Part shown: positions 29,037 through 41,136 of the stretch, piece after piece | How the letters are laid out: each line of letters starts with the position of its first letter | How positions within the stretch are numbered: the first letter of the stretch is position 1 | Assembly (NCBI GenBank): GCA_028871055.1 | Contig: JAGWON010000019.1 | Span: 1 to 62,085 of the forward strand | Direction of reading: 5' to 3' | Length of the DNA stretch: 62,085 bases | Origin: Alphaproteobacteria bacterium | GTDB taxonomy: Bacteria > Pseudomonadota > Alphaproteobacteria > ATCC43930 > CGMCC-115725 | The notes under the pieces: generated by a model | Told to the model about the DNA's origin: nothing | The model's input: only the letters and a program-made list of their open reading frames with translations | Database searches by the model: none | Program-made: the position numbers and the translations under genes

Positions 29037-31889
29037 TCAGGATGCGAGTGCTTCGTCGACGAGCCGCGCCTGTTCGATGGTATGTCGCTTCAATAGGCCG
29101 GTCGCGGCGGCGGCCGCTTCCGGCCGGCCGACATAGCGCGCGCGCTTCGCCTTGAAGTCGAGCGCGCTCAGCGTCTTTTCAATCCGCCGGTCGGCGAAAC
29201 TCCAGGCGCCCATGTTCTCGGGTTCTTCCTGGACCCAGACGAATTCGGCGTTGGGATAGCGCACGACAAGCTCGGCTAGCGGCTTGGCAGGGAACGGATA
29301 GAGCTGCTCCACGCGCAGAATGGCGATATCGGCGATCTTGCGCTCGCGCCGTGCGTGCAGCAAGTCGAAATAGACCTTGCCGCTGCACAAGAGAACGCGG
29401 CGGACCTGCGGATCGGGCGCCAGCGTGTCGATCTCGCCGAAAACGCGATGGAACGACGTGCCCGGTCCCATCTCCGCAAGCCTGGCGGCGACCTCGGGAT
29501 TGCGCAGTAGCGATTTAGGTGTCATCACGACGAGCGGCTTGCGGAAATTGCGCCGCACCTGGCGCCGGAGCACGTGGAAATAATTGGCGGCGCTGGTCAG
29601 GTTGCAGACTTGGACGTTGTCTTCGCCGCACAATTGGAGGAAGCGCTCGAGCCGGGCCGAAGAATGCTCCGGGCCCTGCCCTTCGTAGCCGTGCGGCAAC
29701 AGCAGCACTACGCCCGACATGCGCAGCCACTTGGCCTCGCCCGACGCGATGAACTGGTCGATGATGACCTGGGCCCCGTTGGCAAAATCGCCGAATTGCG
29801 CCTCCCACAGGACTAGCGAGCGCGGATCGGCCAGGCTGTAGCCGTATTCGAAGCCCAGCACCGCCGCCTCGGAGAGCGGGCTGTCGATAACTTCGAATTG
29901 CGCTTGCCCGTCGCGGATGTGGTTCAGCGGGATGTGGCGTTCTTCGCTTTCCTGGTCGTAGAGCACCGCGTGGCGCTGCGAGAATGTGCCGCGCCCCGAG
30001 TCCTGTCCCGACAGGCGGACGAAGGTGCCTTCAGCCAATAGCGTACCGAAGGCGAGCGCCTCGGCGGTCGCCCAGTCGATGCCCTCGCCCCTCTCGAGCG
30101 CCTCGCGCTTGGCTTGGAGCTGACGCGCGATCTTGCGGTTGAGATTGAAGCCCTCCGGCGCGCGGGTCAGCGCCGCACCGACTTCCTTCAGCAGAGCAAG
30201 CTCGGCCGCCGTCTTGCCGCGACGATCGTCGCTGGTGGCAACCGTGAAGCCCCTCCATTCGCCTTCAAGCCAGTCGGCCTTGTTGGGACGATAGCTCTTG
30301 GCTGCCTCGAATTCGGTCTCGAGCCTGGCCAGAAAGGCGCGCTCGATCGCGTCCGCGTCCTCGGCCTTGAGCAGGCCCTCTTCGATCAGGCGCTGGCGGT
30401 AGATCTCGCGCGTCGTCGGATGCGCCGCGATCGCCTTGTACATCAGCGGCTGCGTGAATGCCGGCTCGTCGGTCTCGTTATGGCCGTGGCGCCGATAGCA
30501 GAATATGTCGACCACCACGTCCTTCCTGAAGTGATGCCGAAACTCGGTGGCGATGCGCGCGACGTGCACCACCGCCTCGGGATCGTCACCGTTGACGTGG
30601 AAGATCGGCGCCTGGATCGTTTTGGCCACATCCGAGGGATACGGGCCCGACCGCGCATGTGCCGGACTGGTGGTAAAGCCGATCTGGTTGTTGACGATGA
30701 AGTGAATCGTACCGCCGCTGCGGTAACCCTTAAGTTCGCTGAGCTCGAGCGTCTCGGCGACGAGCCCCTGGCCGGCGAAGGCAGCGTCGCCGTGCATCAG
30801 CAGGCCGACCACCTCCTCGTGTGCCCGATCGCCGCGCTGGCGCTGCTTGGCGCGGACCTTGCCGAGCGTCACCGGATTGACCGCCTCGAGATGCGACGGA
30901 TTGGCGGTCAGCGAGAGATGCACGACGGTGCCGTCGAAGTCACGATCGGACGAGGTGCCGAGATGGTATTTGACGTCGCCCGAGCCCTGCACGTCTTCGG
31001 GATTGGCGGAGTTGCCCTGGAATTCCGAGAACAGTGCGGCGTAGGGCTTGCCCATCATGTTGGTCAGGACGTTGAGCCGCCCGCGATGCGGCATGCCGAT
31101 CACCAGCTCCTTCATGCCGAGCTGGCCGCCGCGCTTCAGAACCTGCTCGAGCGCCGGAATCAGGGCCTCGCTGCCTTCGAGGCCGAACCGCTTGGTTCCG
31201 GTGTAGCGTCGGTCGAGGAAGCGTTCGAGAAACTCGGCCTCGACCAGGCGCTCGTAGATCGCCCGCTTGCCGCGCTCGGTGAAGTCGGTCTGGTTGCGCG
31301 GTACCTCGATGCGCGCTTGGATCCACTGGCGCTGCTCGAGTTCCTGAATGTGCATGTACTCGATGCCGACGTGGCCGCAGTAGGTCGCGCGCAACGCCGC
31401 AAGGATCTCGCGAATCGTCGCGACCGAGAACCCGAGCAGGTTATTGACGAAGATCGGCCGGTCGTAATCCGCCTCGATGAAGCCGAACGTCGCCGGATCG
31501 AGATCGGGATGATCGGTGCGCCGCTCGAGTCCGAGGGGATCGAGCTCGGCAATCAGATGCCCGCGCACGCGATAGCTGCGGATCAGGTTCATCGCCCGAA
31601 TCGAATCGAGCGCGGCCTGGTGCACGTCGGCGGGCAGCGCGGCGACCGCCGCCGGCACCGTAGTGGGTGCCACCAGATGGCCGTTACCCAGCATCGACAC
31701 ACGCTTTGCACCCCAGCCGGGGCCCTCCATCTCCTTGAGGAAGGCTTTGGGCTCGTCGCCCAGCTCGGCAAAGAAGCCCTGCCAGCTCGGATCGACCGAT
31801 TTCGGGTCCACCAGATAACGCCCGTAGAGCTCGGCGATAAAGGCGCCGTTCTGGCTGGTCAGGAAGGTGTCGTTATCGAGCGGCGGCAT
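29037..31889 (-). CDS. sucA: 2-oxoglutarate dehydrogenase E1
   Basis: A 950-residue thiamine-diphosphate enzyme that decarboxylates 2-oxoglutarate. The N-terminal segment ([18 protein letters not shown]) is the SucA-specific helix that binds other subunits. Later motifs are [12 protein letters not shown] near residue 250, [10 protein letters not shown] near 365 and [18 protein letters not shown] near 690. The ATG at 31889 is chosen because GAGGAC lies just upstream. The gap of 170 bases to mdh contains no sucCD, which often lies there in alphaproteobacteria. Confidence 0.97.
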   Translation of the reverse strand: MPPLDNDTFLTSQNGAFIAELYGRYLVDPKSVDPSWQGFFAELGDEPKAFLKEMEGPGWGAKRVSMLGNGHLVAPTTVPAAVAALPADVHQAALDSIRAMNLIRSYRVRGHLIAELDPLGLERRTDHPDLDPATFGFIEADYDRPIFVNNLLGFSVATIREILAALRATYCGHVGIEYMHIQELEQRQWIQARIEVPRNQTDFTERGKRAIYERLVEAEFLERFLDRRYTGTKRFGLEGSEALIPALEQVLKRGGQLGMKELVIGMPHRGRLNVLTNMMGKPYAALFSEFQGNSANPEDVQGSGDVKYHLGTSSDRDFDGTVVHLSLTANPSHLEAVNPVTLGKVRAKQRQRGDRAHEEVVGLLMHGDAAFAGQGLVAETLELSELKGYRSGGTIHFIVNNQIGFTTSPAHARSGPYPSDVAKTIQAPIFHVNGDDPEAVVHVARIATEFRHHFRKDVVVDIFCYRRHGHNETDEPAFTQPLMYKAIAAHPTTREIYRQRLIEEGLLKAEDADAIERAFLARLETEFEAAKSYRPNKADWLEGEWRGFTVATSDDRRGKTAAELALLKEVGAALTRAPEGFNLNRKIARQLQAKREALERGEGIDWATAEALAFGTLLAEGTFVRLSGQDSGRGTFSQRHAVLYDQESEERHIPLNHIRDGQAQFEVIDSPLSEAAVLGFEYGYSLADPRSLVLWEAQFGDFANGAQVIIDQFIASGEAKWLRMSGVVLLLPHGYEGQGPEHSSARLERFLQLCGEDNVQVCNLTSAANYFHVLRRQVRRNFRKPLVVMTPKSLLRNPEVAARLAEMGPGTSFHRVFGEIDTLAPDPQVRRVLLCSGKVYFDLLHARRERKIADIAILRVEQLYPFPAKPLAELVVRYPNAEFVWVQEEPENMGAWSFADRRIEKTLSALDFKAKRARYVGRPEAAAAATGLLKRHTIEQARLVDEALAS

Positions 31890-32059
31890 AGTCCTCGTGC
31901 TCCGGCACGTTTCCACCTGGAACGAAGTACAGCTCGTGCCAGAAATGCCGGTTCAACCCTTAGATAGGATGGCGGACGGGCGAACCCTACCGCTGCGCTA
32001 TTCATGGCTGCCATACGTCCCATAGGCAAAAAATAGCAAATAATATCAATGCCTTAAAG

Positions 32060-33130
<1,071 letters not shown>

Positions 33131-34291
33131 TTAACCGGCGGCGGCAGCGATGTATTCCGTGCTCTGCATCTCGTGGAGCCGCGACGCGGTGCGCCGGAAC
33201 TCGAACGCCCCATCACCCTCGGTATAGAGCTGATCGGGCGGCGCATTCGCCGACATCACGATACGGCCATGCGCGTCATAAAGCGTATCGATGAAGATAT
33301 TGAAGCGCTTCGCCTCGTCCCGGCGCGATGGGTCCAGGCGGGGCACGCCCTCGATGACAAATGTGTGATACTGGCGGCACACTGCCAGATAATCGGCCGG
33401 TCCGAGGGTGCCGCCGCAGAGCTCGCCGAAAGTGAACCAAGCAACGCCGCGGGCGGCGCGCGGCACCGTGACCGCATGGCCCAACACGGTGAGCGTGTCG
33501 GCATGCGCCGAAGCGTTGTCGGTCAACATCATGAAAGCGTGCTCGAGCGCGCGAAAAGCATTGTCGTCGGCCGGTGTGAAATAGGTCTGCCGGCCGATCA
33601 GGCGCGCCATCCGGTAATCACGCCGACCGTCCAGGGCGACGACGTCGAGCTTGCGCTCGATCAGCGCGATGAACGGCAGGAAGCGCTCACGCTGCAAGCC
33701 GCCTTCGTAGAGTTCGCCCGGCGCGCGGTTCGAGGTGGCGACGACGACGACGCCCAGATCAAACAGAACCTCGAACAGCCGGCCGAGGATCATCGCATCG
33801 GCGATGTCGGTGACATGGAATTCGTCGAAGCAGAGCAGCACCGCTTCCTTGGCGATAGCCTCGGCCACCGGGCGGATCGAATCGCCCTTCTCGGCGCGCC
33901 GGGCATGGATGCGGTCATGCACTTCGGCCATGAAGGCGTAGAAATGGGTGCGGCGCTTCGACGACAGGCTGACGGCATCGAAGAACATATCCATCAACAT
34001 GGTCTTGCCGCGGCCGACCGTGCCGTACAGATAGAGCCCCTTGGGCGGCTCCGGACGCGGCCGCGCTAGCCGCAGCCTCGCACGCCAACCGCGGCGGCCG
34101 TTGATCGCGCGATCGTCGACCAGTGCGCCCCATAGCGCCTGGAGCTTTGCCGCGGCGCGCTCCTGGGCCGGATCGGACAGCAGCTCGCCAGCAGCCGCGC
34201 GCGCGCGATAGCGCGCGAGCGGGCCGGGCGTTTCGGATATCGGCTGCGCGGCGAAGTGCTGACCGGGGGGGTGCATCGACGGTGCTGTCAT
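33131..34291 (-). CDS. zapE: Cell division protein ZapE / AFG1-family ATPase
   Basis: A 386-residue AAA-like ATPase. It has the Walker A motif GTVGRGKTMLMD near residue 93, Walker B LLCFDEFHVTDIADA near 150, and VVATSNRAPGELYEGGLQR, the AFG1/ZapE signature, near 185. In Escherichia coli the protein binds FtsZ and shapes the division ring; mitochondrial AFG1 acts in quality control. The ATG at 34291 is used; a TTG two codons earlier is possible. It lies upstream of mdh, a common pairing. Confidence 0.93.
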   Translation of the reverse strand: MTAPSMHPPGQHFAAQPISETPGPLARYRARAAAGELLSDPAQERAAAKLQALWGALVDDRAINGRRGWRARLRLARPRPEPPKGLYLYGTVGRGKTMLMDMFFDAVSLSSKRRTHFYAFMAEVHDRIHARRAEKGDSIRPVAEAIAKEAVLLCFDEFHVTDIADAMILGRLFEVLFDLGVVVVATSNRAPGELYEGGLQRERFLPFIALIERKLDVVALDGRRDYRMARLIGRQTYFTPADDNAFRALEHAFMMLTDNASAHADTLTVLGHAVTVPRAARGVAWFTFGELCGGTLGPADYLAVCRQYHTFVIEGVPRLDPSRRDEAKRFNIFIDTLYDAHGRIVMSANAPPDQLYTEGDGAFEFRRTASRLHEMQSTEYIAAAAG

Positions 34292-34370
34292 AGCCAAAAT
34301 TGCGCCGCGGTTACATAGTCGTCTGAATTAAACTCGGGCCTGGCATGCCAGCGCCGAACGGAGGCACGTA

Positions 34371-34574
34371 ATGGACGAAGACCGCTTCAACATGGAAGTG
34401 CGGAAGTTCCTCAAAGTGGTGGGCGTCACGTCGCAGCGCGAGATCGAGAACGCGGTGCATGCGGCGATCAAAGCCGGCAAGATCAAGGGCCAGGGCAAGA
34501 TCGCGGCCAAGATGACGCTGCGCGTGCCAGAGATTGGGCTCGACCGCGTGATCGACGGCACGATCGAGTTCTAG
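34371..34574 (+). CDS. DUF6494 family small protein
   Basis: A 67-residue protein beginning MDEDRFNMEVRKFLKVVGVTSQREIE, followed by a helix (NAVHAAIKAGKIKG) and a short strand region ending DGTIEF. This is the pattern of the DUF6494 family, whose role is not known. It has an upstream GGAGG and lies between the divergent zapE and the convergent sdhB. Confidence 0.8.
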   Translation: MDEDRFNMEVRKFLKVVGVTSQREIENAVHAAIKAGKIKGQGKIAAKMTLRVPEIGLDRVIDGTIEF

Positions 34575-34584
34575 CTGGCGCGCT

Positions 34585-35367
34585 TCAGACGCGCGCGACC
34601 AGCTTCTTCTTGATCTCGCCGATGGCCTGCCCCGGGTTGAGATCCTTCGGGCAGGTACGGGTGCAATTCATGATGGTGTGGCAGCGGTAGACCTTGAACG
34701 GGTCCTCGAACTGGTCGAGGCGTTCATCGGCCTTGGCGTCGCGGCTATCGGCCAGCCAACGGTAGGACTGGAGCAGCACGGCGGGCCCGAGATACTTGTC
34801 GCCGTTCCACCAATAACTCGGGCATGCGGTCGTGCAGCAGAAGCACAGGATGCATTCCCACAGGCCGTCGAGCTTGGCGCGGTCTTCGACCGATTGCAGC
34901 CGCTCGCTGTCGGCGGGCGGCGGGGTGTCGTTCTTGAGCCAGGGCTGGATCGAGCGGTATTGCTCGAATATGCCGTTCAGATCGGGAACCAGGTCTTTGA
35001 TCACCTGCAGATGCGGCAGCGGATAGATTTTGACGTCATCGCTCTTCACCTCGTCGATATACTTGAGGCAGGCCAGCGTGTTGGTACCGTCGATGTTCAT
35101 CGCGCACGAGCCGCAAATGCCTTCGCGGCACGACCGTCGGAACGTCAGCGAGGTGTCGACCTCGTTTTTGATCTTGACCAGCGCGTCGAGGACCATCGGC
35201 CCGCACTGGTCGAGATCGATATCGTAGCGGTCGAGGCGCGGGTTGCCGCCCGCCTCCGGATCCCAACGGTAGACGCGGAACGTCTTGACTCGCTTGGCGG
35301 TTGGGGGCGCCGGGTAATGCCGACCGTCGACCACCTTGGAATTCTGGGGCAGAAAGAAATCGGCCAT
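34585..35367 (-). CDS. sdhB: Succinate dehydrogenase iron-sulfur subunit
   Basis: A 260-residue protein that carries electrons from SdhA to the membrane quinone site. The 2Fe-2S ligands are in [22 protein letters not shown] near residues 80-100. The 4Fe-4S and 3Fe-4S ligands are in [16 protein letters not shown] and [17 protein letters not shown] near 175 and 235. The start at 35367 lies eight bases after sdhA. Last gene of sdhCDAB. Confidence 0.98.
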   Translation of the reverse strand: MADFFLPQNSKVVDGRHYPAPPTAKRVKTFRVYRWDPEAGGNPRLDRYDIDLDQCGPMVLDALVKIKNEVDTSLTFRRSCREGICGSCAMNIDGTNTLACLKYIDEVKSDDVKIYPLPHLQVIKDLVPDLNGIFEQYRSIQPWLKNDTPPPADSERLQSVEDRAKLDGLWECILCFCCTTACPSYWWNGDKYLGPAVLLQSYRWLADSRDAKADERLDQFEDPFKVYRCHTIMNCTRTCPKDLNPGQAIGEIKKKLVARV

Positions 35368-35375
35368 GGCTGTTC

Positions 35376-37163
35376 CTAGTAGACTCGTTCCTGGGGCGGA
35401 AAGGGCTGGACGTCGTTCGACAGCGTGAAATTGTGCACCGGCCGGTAGCCGAGCTCGACCTTGCCGCCGCCGTTCATCCACGCCAGCGTGTGCTTCATCC
35501 AGTTCCGGTCGTCGCGCTTCGGGAAGTCCTCGCGGGCGTGGGCGCCGCGGCTTTCGGTGCGCGCGCGCGCGCCGTGCAGCGCCACCACCGCCTGGGCCAT
35601 GAGATTTTCGAGCTCCAGCGCCTCGACTAGGTCGCTGTTCCAGATCATTGAGCGATCGGCGACGACGATGTCGCGCAGCGATTCGGCGACCTGCTCGATC
35701 TTGCGCACGCCCTCGCCAAGCAACTCGGCGGTGCGGAACACCGCGCAATGGTCCTGCATCACGCGCTGCATAGACCCGCGGATCTCGCCGGTCTTGAGCG
35801 TGCCCTTGGCGTGGCGCACGTGATCGAGCCGCGCCAATGCCTTGTCGTCAGCCGAGGGTGGCAACGGCTTGTGCGCCGCGCCTGGCTTGATGATCTCTTG
35901 GGCGCGCTGGGCGGCAGCGCGACCGAACACAACGATATCGAGCAGCGAATTGGTACCCAGGCGATTGGCGCCGTGCACCGAGACGCAGGCCGCTTCTCCG
36001 ATCGCCATCAGGCCCGTTGCAGTGCGGTCGGGATCGTTCGGCGACGGCGACAGCACCTCGGCGCGCACGTTGGTGGGGATACCGCCCATGTTGTAGTGCG
36101 CCGTCGGCAGCACCGGGATTGGCTCGCGCGTCACGTCAACGCCCGCGAAAATCCTCGATGTTTCTGCAATGCCCGGCAGCCGCAGATGAATCACCGCCGA
36201 ATCGAGATGCTCAAGATGGAGATAGATGAAGTCTTTCTTGGGCCCGCAACCGCGTCCTTCGCGCATCTCGATGGTCATGGCACGGCTGACGACATCGCGC
36301 GAGGCGAGATCCTTGGCGTGCGGCGCATAGCGCTCCATGAAGCGCTCGCCCTCGGAATTGGTGAGATAGCCGCCCTCGCCGCGCACGGCCTCGGTGATGA
36401 GGCAGCCGGCGCCGTAGATGCCGGTGGGATGGAACTGGATGAATTCCATGTCCTGGAGCGGCAGGCCGGCGCGCAGCACCATGGCGTTGCCGTCGCCCGT
36501 GCAGATATGCGCCGAGGTGCATGAGAAATAGGTTCGGCCATAGCCGCCGGTGGCCATCACGACGATCTGGGCGCGGAAACGGTGGATCGAGCCGTCGTCG
36601 AGGCACCAGCCGATAACGCCGCGGCAGGTCTCACCATCCATCAGCAGGTCGAGCACGAAATATTCGACGAAGAATTCGGCGTCGTGCTTCAGGCATTGCT
36701 GATAGAGCGTATGCAGGATGGCGTGGCCGGTACGATCGGCAGCCGATGCCGCGCGGTGCGCGGGATCCTTGCCGTACTGGACAGTATGCCCGCCGAACGG
36801 CCGCTGATAGATCTTGCCCTCCGGCGTGCGCGAGAACGGAACACCCATATGCTCGAGCTCGATCACTGCCGGAGCCGCTTCGCGGCACATGTATTCGATC
36901 GCGTCCTGGTCACCCAGCCAATCAGCGCCCTTGACGGTGTCGTACATGTGCCAGCGCCAGTCATCCTCGCCCATGTTGCCGAGCGCGGCGCCGATACCGC
37001 CCTGCGCCGCCACGGTATGGCTTCGGGTTGGATACACCTTGCTGATGCACGCGGTCTTGAGACCTGCCGCGCTCATGCCGAGCGTGGCGCGCAGTCCGGC
37101 ACCGCCGGCACCGACGACGATGACGTCATAGACATGCTCGGTGATCGGATAGGCCGAAGACAC
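35376..37163 (-). CDS. sdhA: Succinate dehydrogenase flavoprotein subunit
   Basis: A 595-residue FAD enzyme that oxidises succinate to fumarate. It has the FAD motif [17 protein letters not shown] near residue 14, [15 protein letters not shown] with the FAD-linking histidine near 46, the active-site [10 protein letters not shown] near 245 and [13 protein letters not shown] near 290. No ATG precedes the FAD motif in the right place; GTG at 37163, two bases after the sdhD stop, gives the expected N-terminus. Confidence 0.97.
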   Translation of the reverse strand: MSSAYPITEHVYDVIVVGAGGAGLRATLGMSAAGLKTACISKVYPTRSHTVAAQGGIGAALGNMGEDDWRWHMYDTVKGADWLGDQDAIEYMCREAAPAVIELEHMGVPFSRTPEGKIYQRPFGGHTVQYGKDPAHRAASAADRTGHAILHTLYQQCLKHDAEFFVEYFVLDLLMDGETCRGVIGWCLDDGSIHRFRAQIVVMATGGYGRTYFSCTSAHICTGDGNAMVLRAGLPLQDMEFIQFHPTGIYGAGCLITEAVRGEGGYLTNSEGERFMERYAPHAKDLASRDVVSRAMTIEMREGRGCGPKKDFIYLHLEHLDSAVIHLRLPGIAETSRIFAGVDVTREPIPVLPTAHYNMGGIPTNVRAEVLSPSPNDPDRTATGLMAIGEAACVSVHGANRLGTNSLLDIVVFGRAAAQRAQEIIKPGAAHKPLPPSADDKALARLDHVRHAKGTLKTGEIRGSMQRVMQDHCAVFRTAELLGEGVRKIEQVAESLRDIVVADRSMIWNSDLVEALELENLMAQAVVALHGARARTESRGAHAREDFPKRDDRNWMKHTLAWMNGGGKVELGYRPVHNFTLSNDVQPFPPQERVY

Positions 37164-37165
37164 GA

Positions 37166-37507
37166 TCAGAATCCGAACGCCAGAGTGGCGACCGCGCCGA
37201 GCGCGACCAGCGCCAGAGCCCAGCAAGCCACGCGGTTCGCGACCAACGCTGCCGCCAGTCGCCCCGGCGTGTGCACGTAATCCTCGAGCACAACGCGCAC
37301 GCCGAGCGCCAGGTGAAAGAACATCACCGCGACGACGGCGGCGGCGAGCGTCGCCGGAATCGGCTGGCCGAGCCAAGTCCGGATCTGCGTGCGATCCTCT
37401 CCGAGGTGGGTGAGCAGCGATTCGACGAGCCAAAGCGCGAGCGGAATCAGCGCCAACGCGCTGATGCGCTGTGACCGCCAATGGCGCACGGCGACGCTGC
37501 CCCTCAC
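37166..37507 (-). CDS. sdhD: Succinate dehydrogenase membrane anchor subunit
   Basis: A 113-residue protein with three hydrophobic helices ([53 protein letters not shown]). The H in [15 protein letters not shown] and the following D-Y fit the haem and quinone site of SdhD. It starts at a GTG that overlaps the sdhC stop (GTGA), so translation is coupled. Confidence 0.93.
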   Translation of the reverse strand: MRGSVAVRHWRSQRISALALIPLALWLVESLLTHLGEDRTQIRTWLGQPIPATLAAAVVAVMFFHLALGVRVVLEDYVHTPGRLAAALVANRVACWALALVALGAVATLAFGF

Positions 37508-37899
37508 GGCGCCATCCACGCGTAGAGCCCGCCGCCGAACGCGAACAGCGTCAGCAGCACGCTGAACGCCACAACCGTCCAGCCGGTGCGATAGGTCGAG
37601 CGGAGATCGAAGCCGATACCGACGTCCCACAGCAGGTGCCGCACGCCGTTGAGCAGATGATAGAAGAGCGAGAACGTCCAGCCGAGCAGGAACAGTTTCC
37701 CGAGCCACGAGCCCCAGAACGCCTGCGCTGCGCCATAGCACGCCGCGCTCCAGGCCGCGCCAGAAAGCCACCAGACGAAGAAAATCGTGCCGATCCCAAG
37801 GGCGAGGCCGGTGCCGCGATGGGTGACCGACAGCATGGACGTCAGTTGCGGCCTATAAATCTGCAGGTGCGGCGAAAGCGGCCGCTCGGCGGGAGTCAT
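37504..37899 (-). CDS. sdhC: Succinate dehydrogenase cytochrome b556 subunit
   Basis: A 131-residue membrane protein with three helices. The family signature [19 protein letters not shown] and [10 protein letters not shown] open the protein, and the haem-ligand histidine is in [15 protein letters not shown] near residue 85. It is the first gene of sdhCDAB. The 120 bases upstream separate it from the CoA ester lyase gene on the same strand. Confidence 0.96.
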   Translation of the reverse strand: MTPAERPLSPHLQIYRPQLTSMLSVTHRGTGLALGIGTIFFVWWLSGAAWSAACYGAAQAFWGSWLGKLFLLGWTFSLFYHLLNGVRHLLWDVGIGFDLRSTYRTGWTVVAFSVLLTLFAFGGGLYAWMAP

Positions 37900-38019
37900 T
37901 GGCGCAAAAACCTGCTCTTTCGCACGCGCGAAGGGTTTTTTGTTTAACCCTCCGCCTGCCCGGCGTCAACGCCGGCCCGCACAAGACACACTTGCGGGTT
38001 GCGAATGCGAAGCGCCCGC

Positions 38020-38886
38020 TTAGCCGTTTTCGAGTTTGGCGATGGCGGCGGCGAGCGCCAAAGCACGCTCGGCGGCCGCAACATGCAGCCGCTCGATGAG
38101 GCGCCCGTCGAGAACCGCGACGCCCTTGCCTCGCGCCTTGGCCTCGTTGAACGCCGCAATCACCCGCCGAGCGTGATTGAGCGTAGCGGCGTCGGGCGCG
38201 AAGATTGTGTTGGCCGCTGCGATCGTGCCCGGATGAATCAGCGTCTTGCCGTCGAACCCGAGCATGCGGCCCTGGCGGCAGGAACGTGCGAATCCCTCGG
38301 CGTCGGTGATGTCGAAATGCACGCCGTCGAGCACCGCCAGGCCGTATGCGCGCGCCGCCAGAATGCAGAGGCCGAGTGCGGTCGCCATCGGCTCGCGCGA
38401 CGGCGTCTCTTCGGCATGGAGCTCCTTCGACAGATCGGCCGTGCCCATGACAAAGGCCCTGAGCCGCGGCGTCGCGGTGGCGATCGCCTCGGCGTGCAGC
38501 ATGCCGCGTGCCGTTTCCATCATGCACCACAAGCCGAGATCGAGCGGCGCGCCGGACGAGATCAGGATCGCCTCGGCCTTACGCGGCTCCGCTTCGCTCT
38601 CGACCTTGGGCAGCAGGACGGCGTCGAGCCGCATTCGCGCCGCCGCCTTGAGGTCGCCGTCGGCCCACTCGGTGTTGAGCGCGTTGACGCGCAGGATGAG
38701 CTCGCGCCGGCCGTAGCCGCCCTGGGCGAGGGCGGCCGCGATCGCATCGCGCGACGCCGCCTTCGCGTCGGGCGCGACCGAATCCTCGAGATCGAAGATC
38801 AGTGCATCGGCCTTGAGGCTTCGTGCCTTCTCCAACGCGCGGGCGTTGGTGCCCGGCACGAACAGGGCGCTGCGGCGCGGACGCAT
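38020..38886 (-). CDS. CoA ester lyase of the HpcH/HpaI (CitE-like) family
   Basis: A 288-residue TIM-barrel lyase. It begins with RRSALFVPGTNARALEKA and has ALIFDLEDSVAPDAK near residue 28, LRVNALNT near 65, LGLWCMMETARGML near 118 and GFDGKTLIHPGTI near 220. These are marks of CitE-like malyl-CoA, citramalyl-CoA or beta-methylmalyl-CoA lyases. No citrate-lyase alpha or gamma genes are nearby, so a stand-alone CoA ester lyase is likelier than a citrate lyase subunit. The substrate cannot be fixed. It follows asd by three bases. Confidence 0.85.
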   Translation of the reverse strand: MRPRRSALFVPGTNARALEKARSLKADALIFDLEDSVAPDAKAASRDAIAAALAQGGYGRRELILRVNALNTEWADGDLKAAARMRLDAVLLPKVESEAEPRKAEAILISSGAPLDLGLWCMMETARGMLHAEAIATATPRLRAFVMGTADLSKELHAEETPSREPMATALGLCILAARAYGLAVLDGVHFDITDAEGFARSCRQGRMLGFDGKTLIHPGTIAAANTIFAPDAATLNHARRVIAAFNEAKARGKGVAVLDGRLIERLHVAAAERALALAAAIAKLENG

Positions 38887-38889
38887 CCC

Positions 38890-39939
38890 TTAATCGGCGC
38901 GAGCTGGCTCTTTGGCCGTGGATTTCTTCAGGTGGTCGCGCACCAGCAGCTCCGCGATCTGGACCGCGTTGAGCGCCGCGCCCTTGCGCAGGTTGTCGCC
39001 GACCACCCAGAGATTGAGCCCGTGCGGCACGGTCGGATCGCGGCGAATGCGGCTGACATAGACGGCATCCTCGCCGGCGGCCTCGACCTGCGTGACGTAG
39101 TTTTCCTCGGCGCGGTGATCGACCAGCACGACACCGGGCGCGTTCTTCAGCGCCGCACGCGCGGCGTTCTCGTCGAGCGGATGCTCGAACTCCACGTTGA
39201 CCGCCTCGGCGTGGCCGATGAAGACCGGCACGCGCACGCAGGTCGCCGTGACTGCAATGTCGGGATCGAGAATCTTGCGCGTTTCGACATCCATCTTCCA
39301 TTCCTCCTTCGTCACGCCGCCGTCGAGGAAAACGTCGATTTGCGGAATGCAGTTGAAGGCGATCTGCTTGCCAAAGCGCTCGCGCTTGATCGGATCGTTG
39401 ACATAGACCGCGCGCGTTTGCGTGAACAACTCGTCCATTGCATCGCGGCCAGCCCCCGACACTGATTGGTAGGTCGCGACCACGACGCGCTTGATGCGCG
39501 CCAGATCGTGCAACGGCTTGAGCGCCACGACCATCTGGATGGTTGAGCAGTTCGGGTTGGCGATGATGTTGCGCTTCTTGTACTGCGCGATCGCGTCCGG
39601 GTTGACCTCGGGTACGACAAGCGGCACGTCCTTGTCCATGCGAAACTGCGAGGTGTTGTCGATGACGACGCAGCCCGCCTTGCCCGCGCGCGGCGCGTGC
39701 ACGGCCGAAACCTTGGCACCAGGCGAGAACAGCCCGATGTCGACGCCATGGAAGTCGAACGTGTCGAGGCTCTCGACTTTGAGCACCTTGTTGTCGCCGA
39801 ACGAGACTTCGGCACCGATCGAGCGCGTCGACGCGACCGCATGAACCTTATCGGCCGGGAAATTGCGCTCGGCAAGAATGCTCAGCATCTCGCGCCCGAC
39901 GTTGCCGGTGGCGCCCACCACCGCGACCCGATAACCCAT
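38890..39939 (-). CDS. asd: Aspartate-semialdehyde dehydrogenase
   Basis: A 349-residue NADPH enzyme of the lysine, threonine, methionine and diaminopimelate branch. It begins MGYRVAVVGATGNVGREML, has the catalytic cysteine in NPNCSTIQMV near residue 130 and the conserved YQSVSGAGR near 160, and later CVRVPVFIGHAEAVN. Length is normal. It probably forms a two-gene unit with the CoA ester lyase gene. Confidence 0.97.
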   Translation of the reverse strand: MGYRVAVVGATGNVGREMLSILAERNFPADKVHAVASTRSIGAEVSFGDNKVLKVESLDTFDFHGVDIGLFSPGAKVSAVHAPRAGKAGCVVIDNTSQFRMDKDVPLVVPEVNPDAIAQYKKRNIIANPNCSTIQMVVALKPLHDLARIKRVVVATYQSVSGAGRDAMDELFTQTRAVYVNDPIKRERFGKQIAFNCIPQIDVFLDGGVTKEEWKMDVETRKILDPDIAVTATCVRVPVFIGHAEAVNVEFEHPLDENAARAALKNAPGVVLVDHRAEENYVTQVEAAGEDAVYVSRIRRDPTVPHGLNLWVVGDNLRKGAALNAVQIAELLVRDHLKKSTAKEPARAD

Positions 39940-40018
39940 TGAACGCTCCTGCGGAAACTGCCGTTGACTTAAGCCGCTTCACGGCCGGTGACAAGCCCGG
40001 CGTGGCCGATTGCGGCCG

Positions 40019-40138
40019 ATGCATCGCATTGCCAAGCCGAAAGAGATCACGGATTTGGCGCTAGTCCTCGCATCGTCCGCCGCGAGCTACATCACCGGAA
40101 CGGCCATTCCGATCGACGGCGGCGCGCTCGCCTGGTGA
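40019..40138 (+). pseudogene. C-terminal remnant of a short-chain dehydrogenase (SDR)
   Basis: A 39-codon open stretch reads RIAKPKEITDLALVLAS, SAASYITGTAIPIDGG, ALAW and then stops. This is the ending of classical SDR oxidoreductases such as FabG (pattern PEEIA..LASDAASYITG...DGG). No Rossmann motif, catalytic tetrad or other part of an SDR lies upstream before asd. The remainder of the 327-base gap between asd and panB shows no other gene. Confidence 0.75.
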
Positions 40139-40266
40139 TTACCTGCAGGTGATGGCGCGGCCCAGGCGGGCACCGGCGGTATCTGGAGACTCGCTTGAAA
40201 CGATCACCTGCCCAAGTTTGCTGCGCTGCGGTATAGTGGCCTGAAACCCAATCTGGTGGAGTTCGT

Positions 40267-41130
40267 ATGAGCGTCGCGACCCCCGATACCAAGAAGCGCA
40301 CACCGGCCGAGCTCGCGCGGCGCAAGGGCGGCGAGCCGATCGTCGCGCTCACCGCGTACAGCACGCCGATGGCCCGCGCGCTCGACGGCATCGCCGATCT
40401 GCTGCTGGTCGGCGACTCGCTCGGCATGGTGGTCTATGGCTTCGAGAGCACGCTGCCGGTGACGCTCGACATGATGATCGCGCACGGCGCGGCGGCGGTG
40501 CGGGGTGCGGCGCGCGCTTGCGTCATCGTCGACATGCCGTTCGGCAGCTACCAGGAAAGCCCGGCGCAGGCGTTCAAGAACGCAGCGCGCATCATGGCGG
40601 AAACCGGTTGCGCCGGGATCAAACTCGAGGGTGGCGAAGCGATGGCTGAAACCGTACGCTTCCTGGTCGAGCGCGGCATTCCGGTGCTCAGCCATATCGG
40701 CCTGCAACCGCAATCGGTCAACGTCATCGGCGGCTTCCGCGCCCAAGGTCGCAACGAGGTCGAAGCCGATCGCGTCATGGCTGATGCGCACGCCGTCGCC
40801 AAGGCGGGCGCCTTTGCCATCGTGATCGAGGGCACCAACGAACCCGTCGCGCGACGCGTGACCGAAGCGATTCCCGTGCCGACGATTGGCATCGGCGCCT
40901 CGCCCGCCTGCGACGGGCAGATCCTGGTCACCGAGGACCTGCTTGGCCTGTCGGACGGGCACAAACCACGCTTCGTCAAGCGCTACGCCGAGCTGCATCA
41001 GATGATCGCGGCGGCGGCGGCGGCCTACGCCGAGGACGTGCGCTCACGCGCCTTCCCCGGCCCCGAGCACTGTTACGGCCCGAGCATCATCGACAGGGGT
41101 CCGAAGCCCGCCACGTCGCAACGGCGCTAG
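40267..41130 (+). CDS. panB: 3-methyl-2-oxobutanoate hydroxymethyltransferase
   Basis: A 287-residue enzyme that makes ketopantoate for pantothenate and CoA. PanB marks include [50 protein letters not shown] near 95, [11 protein letters not shown] and [23 protein letters not shown] precedes the ATG. A TATAGT box at 40232-40237 could be a -10 element, but no good -35 is seen. No panC follows. Confidence 0.96.
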   Translation: MSVATPDTKKRTPAELARRKGGEPIVALTAYSTPMARALDGIADLLLVGDSLGMVVYGFESTLPVTLDMMIAHGAAAVRGAARACVIVDMPFGSYQESPAQAFKNAARIMAETGCAGIKLEGGEAMAETVRFLVERGIPVLSHIGLQPQSVNVIGGFRAQGRNEVEADRVMADAHAVAKAGAFAIVIEGTNEPVARRVTEAIPVPTIGIGASPACDGQILVTEDLLGLSDGHKPRFVKRYAELHQMIAAAAAAYAEDVRSRAFPGPEHCYGPSIIDRGPKPATSQRR

Positions 41131-41136
41131 GGCCGC

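Noticed and set aside
37930-38019. Hairpins between the CoA ester lyase gene and sdhC (for example CCGGCGT-CA-ACGCCGG) as a terminator
   Set aside because: The stems are good but none is followed directly by a T tract; they may only be chance GC-rich inverted repeats, so no terminator is called.
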